Part shown: in pieces, positions 63,972-64,000 of the stretch
How positions within the stretch are numbered: the first letter of the stretch is position 1
Layout: each line of letters starts with the position of its first letter
Assembly: GCA_944548615.1 (NCBI GenBank)
Contig: OX155954.1
Span: 2,275,335-2,339,334, forward strand
Direction of reading: 5' to 3'
From: Micropterix aruncella
Lineage: Eukaryota > Arthropoda > Insecta > Lepidoptera > Micropterigidae
DNA: 64,000 nt
The notes under the pieces: model-generated
Seen by the model: only the letters and a program-made list of their open reading frames with translations
The model's database searches: none
Told to the model about the DNA's origin: nothing
Position numbers and translations under genes: made by a program

Positions 63972-64000
63972 CGGAACACCCGGTAGTACCGGGTGTTCCG
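63972..64000. repeat. 14-bp perfect palindrome at the window edge
   Basis: cggaacacccggta and taccgggtgttccg pair around one base. It may be the end of an element continuing past the window. Confidence 0.7.

Overview
The window is nuclear DNA from an animal, almost certainly an insect. It has spliced genes with GT-AG introns and interstitial CCTAA/TTAGG repeats (the common arthropod telomere motif). It also carries tRNA-derived SINEs and a dense mixture of non-LTR retrotransposons, hAT, mariner, piggyBac-like and Helitron elements. There are no bacterial operons, ribosome binding sites or CRISPR arrays. I cannot name the order or species.

Three host-type protein genes can be assembled. (1) A nine-exon kelch-family gene on the + strand (7084-29934) encodes a BTB-BACK-kelch protein of 610 residues. 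Its order of motifs matches actin-binding protein IPP (KLHL27). Its introns hold most of the transposons of the left half. (2) An uninterrupted RAD23 gene on the - strand (36985-38010) encodes UBL-UBA-XPC-binding-UBA. (3) A seven-exon gene on the - strand (57498 down to 45177) was put together by hand from splice sites, and all exon phases agree. It encodes about 920 residues: a FLYWCH zinc finger, a MULE-type transposase core with candidate acidic residues, a Pro/Arg-rich region made of five near-identical 58-residue repeats, and a C-terminal IAP-like RING finger. This transposase-to-E3-ligase-like fusion is the most striking object here. A possible first exon of a further gene lies at 5146-4962 (-), divergent from the kelch gene. 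Two more exon candidates (43432-43358 - and 63321-63489 +) have no known partner.

Layout: 0-6.9 kb, a young LINE insertion with a 45-bp target duplication, a hAT element, a foldback element, and a 1-kb element whose ends are 15-bp repeats that read as pentapeptide repeats. 7-30 kb, the kelch gene with nested insertions (SINE, 5S-like fragment, hAT inside LINE, TTAA-flanked MITEs, CR1-group LINE, and a perfect 156-bp inverted repeat between two TA tracts). 30-36 kb, a repeat-rich spacer. 37-38 kb, RAD23. 38.5-41 kb, a nearly intact I-group LINE. 41.4-45 kb, repeats and a 480-bp TA tract. 45-57.5 kb, the FLYWCH-MULE-RING gene with LINE, hAT, Helitron and foldback insertions in its introns. 57.5-64 kb, transposon-rich sequence with several foldback elements.

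Element boundaries were worked out by eye from target-site duplications and inverted termini. Families were assigned from protein motifs only; no database search was possible.
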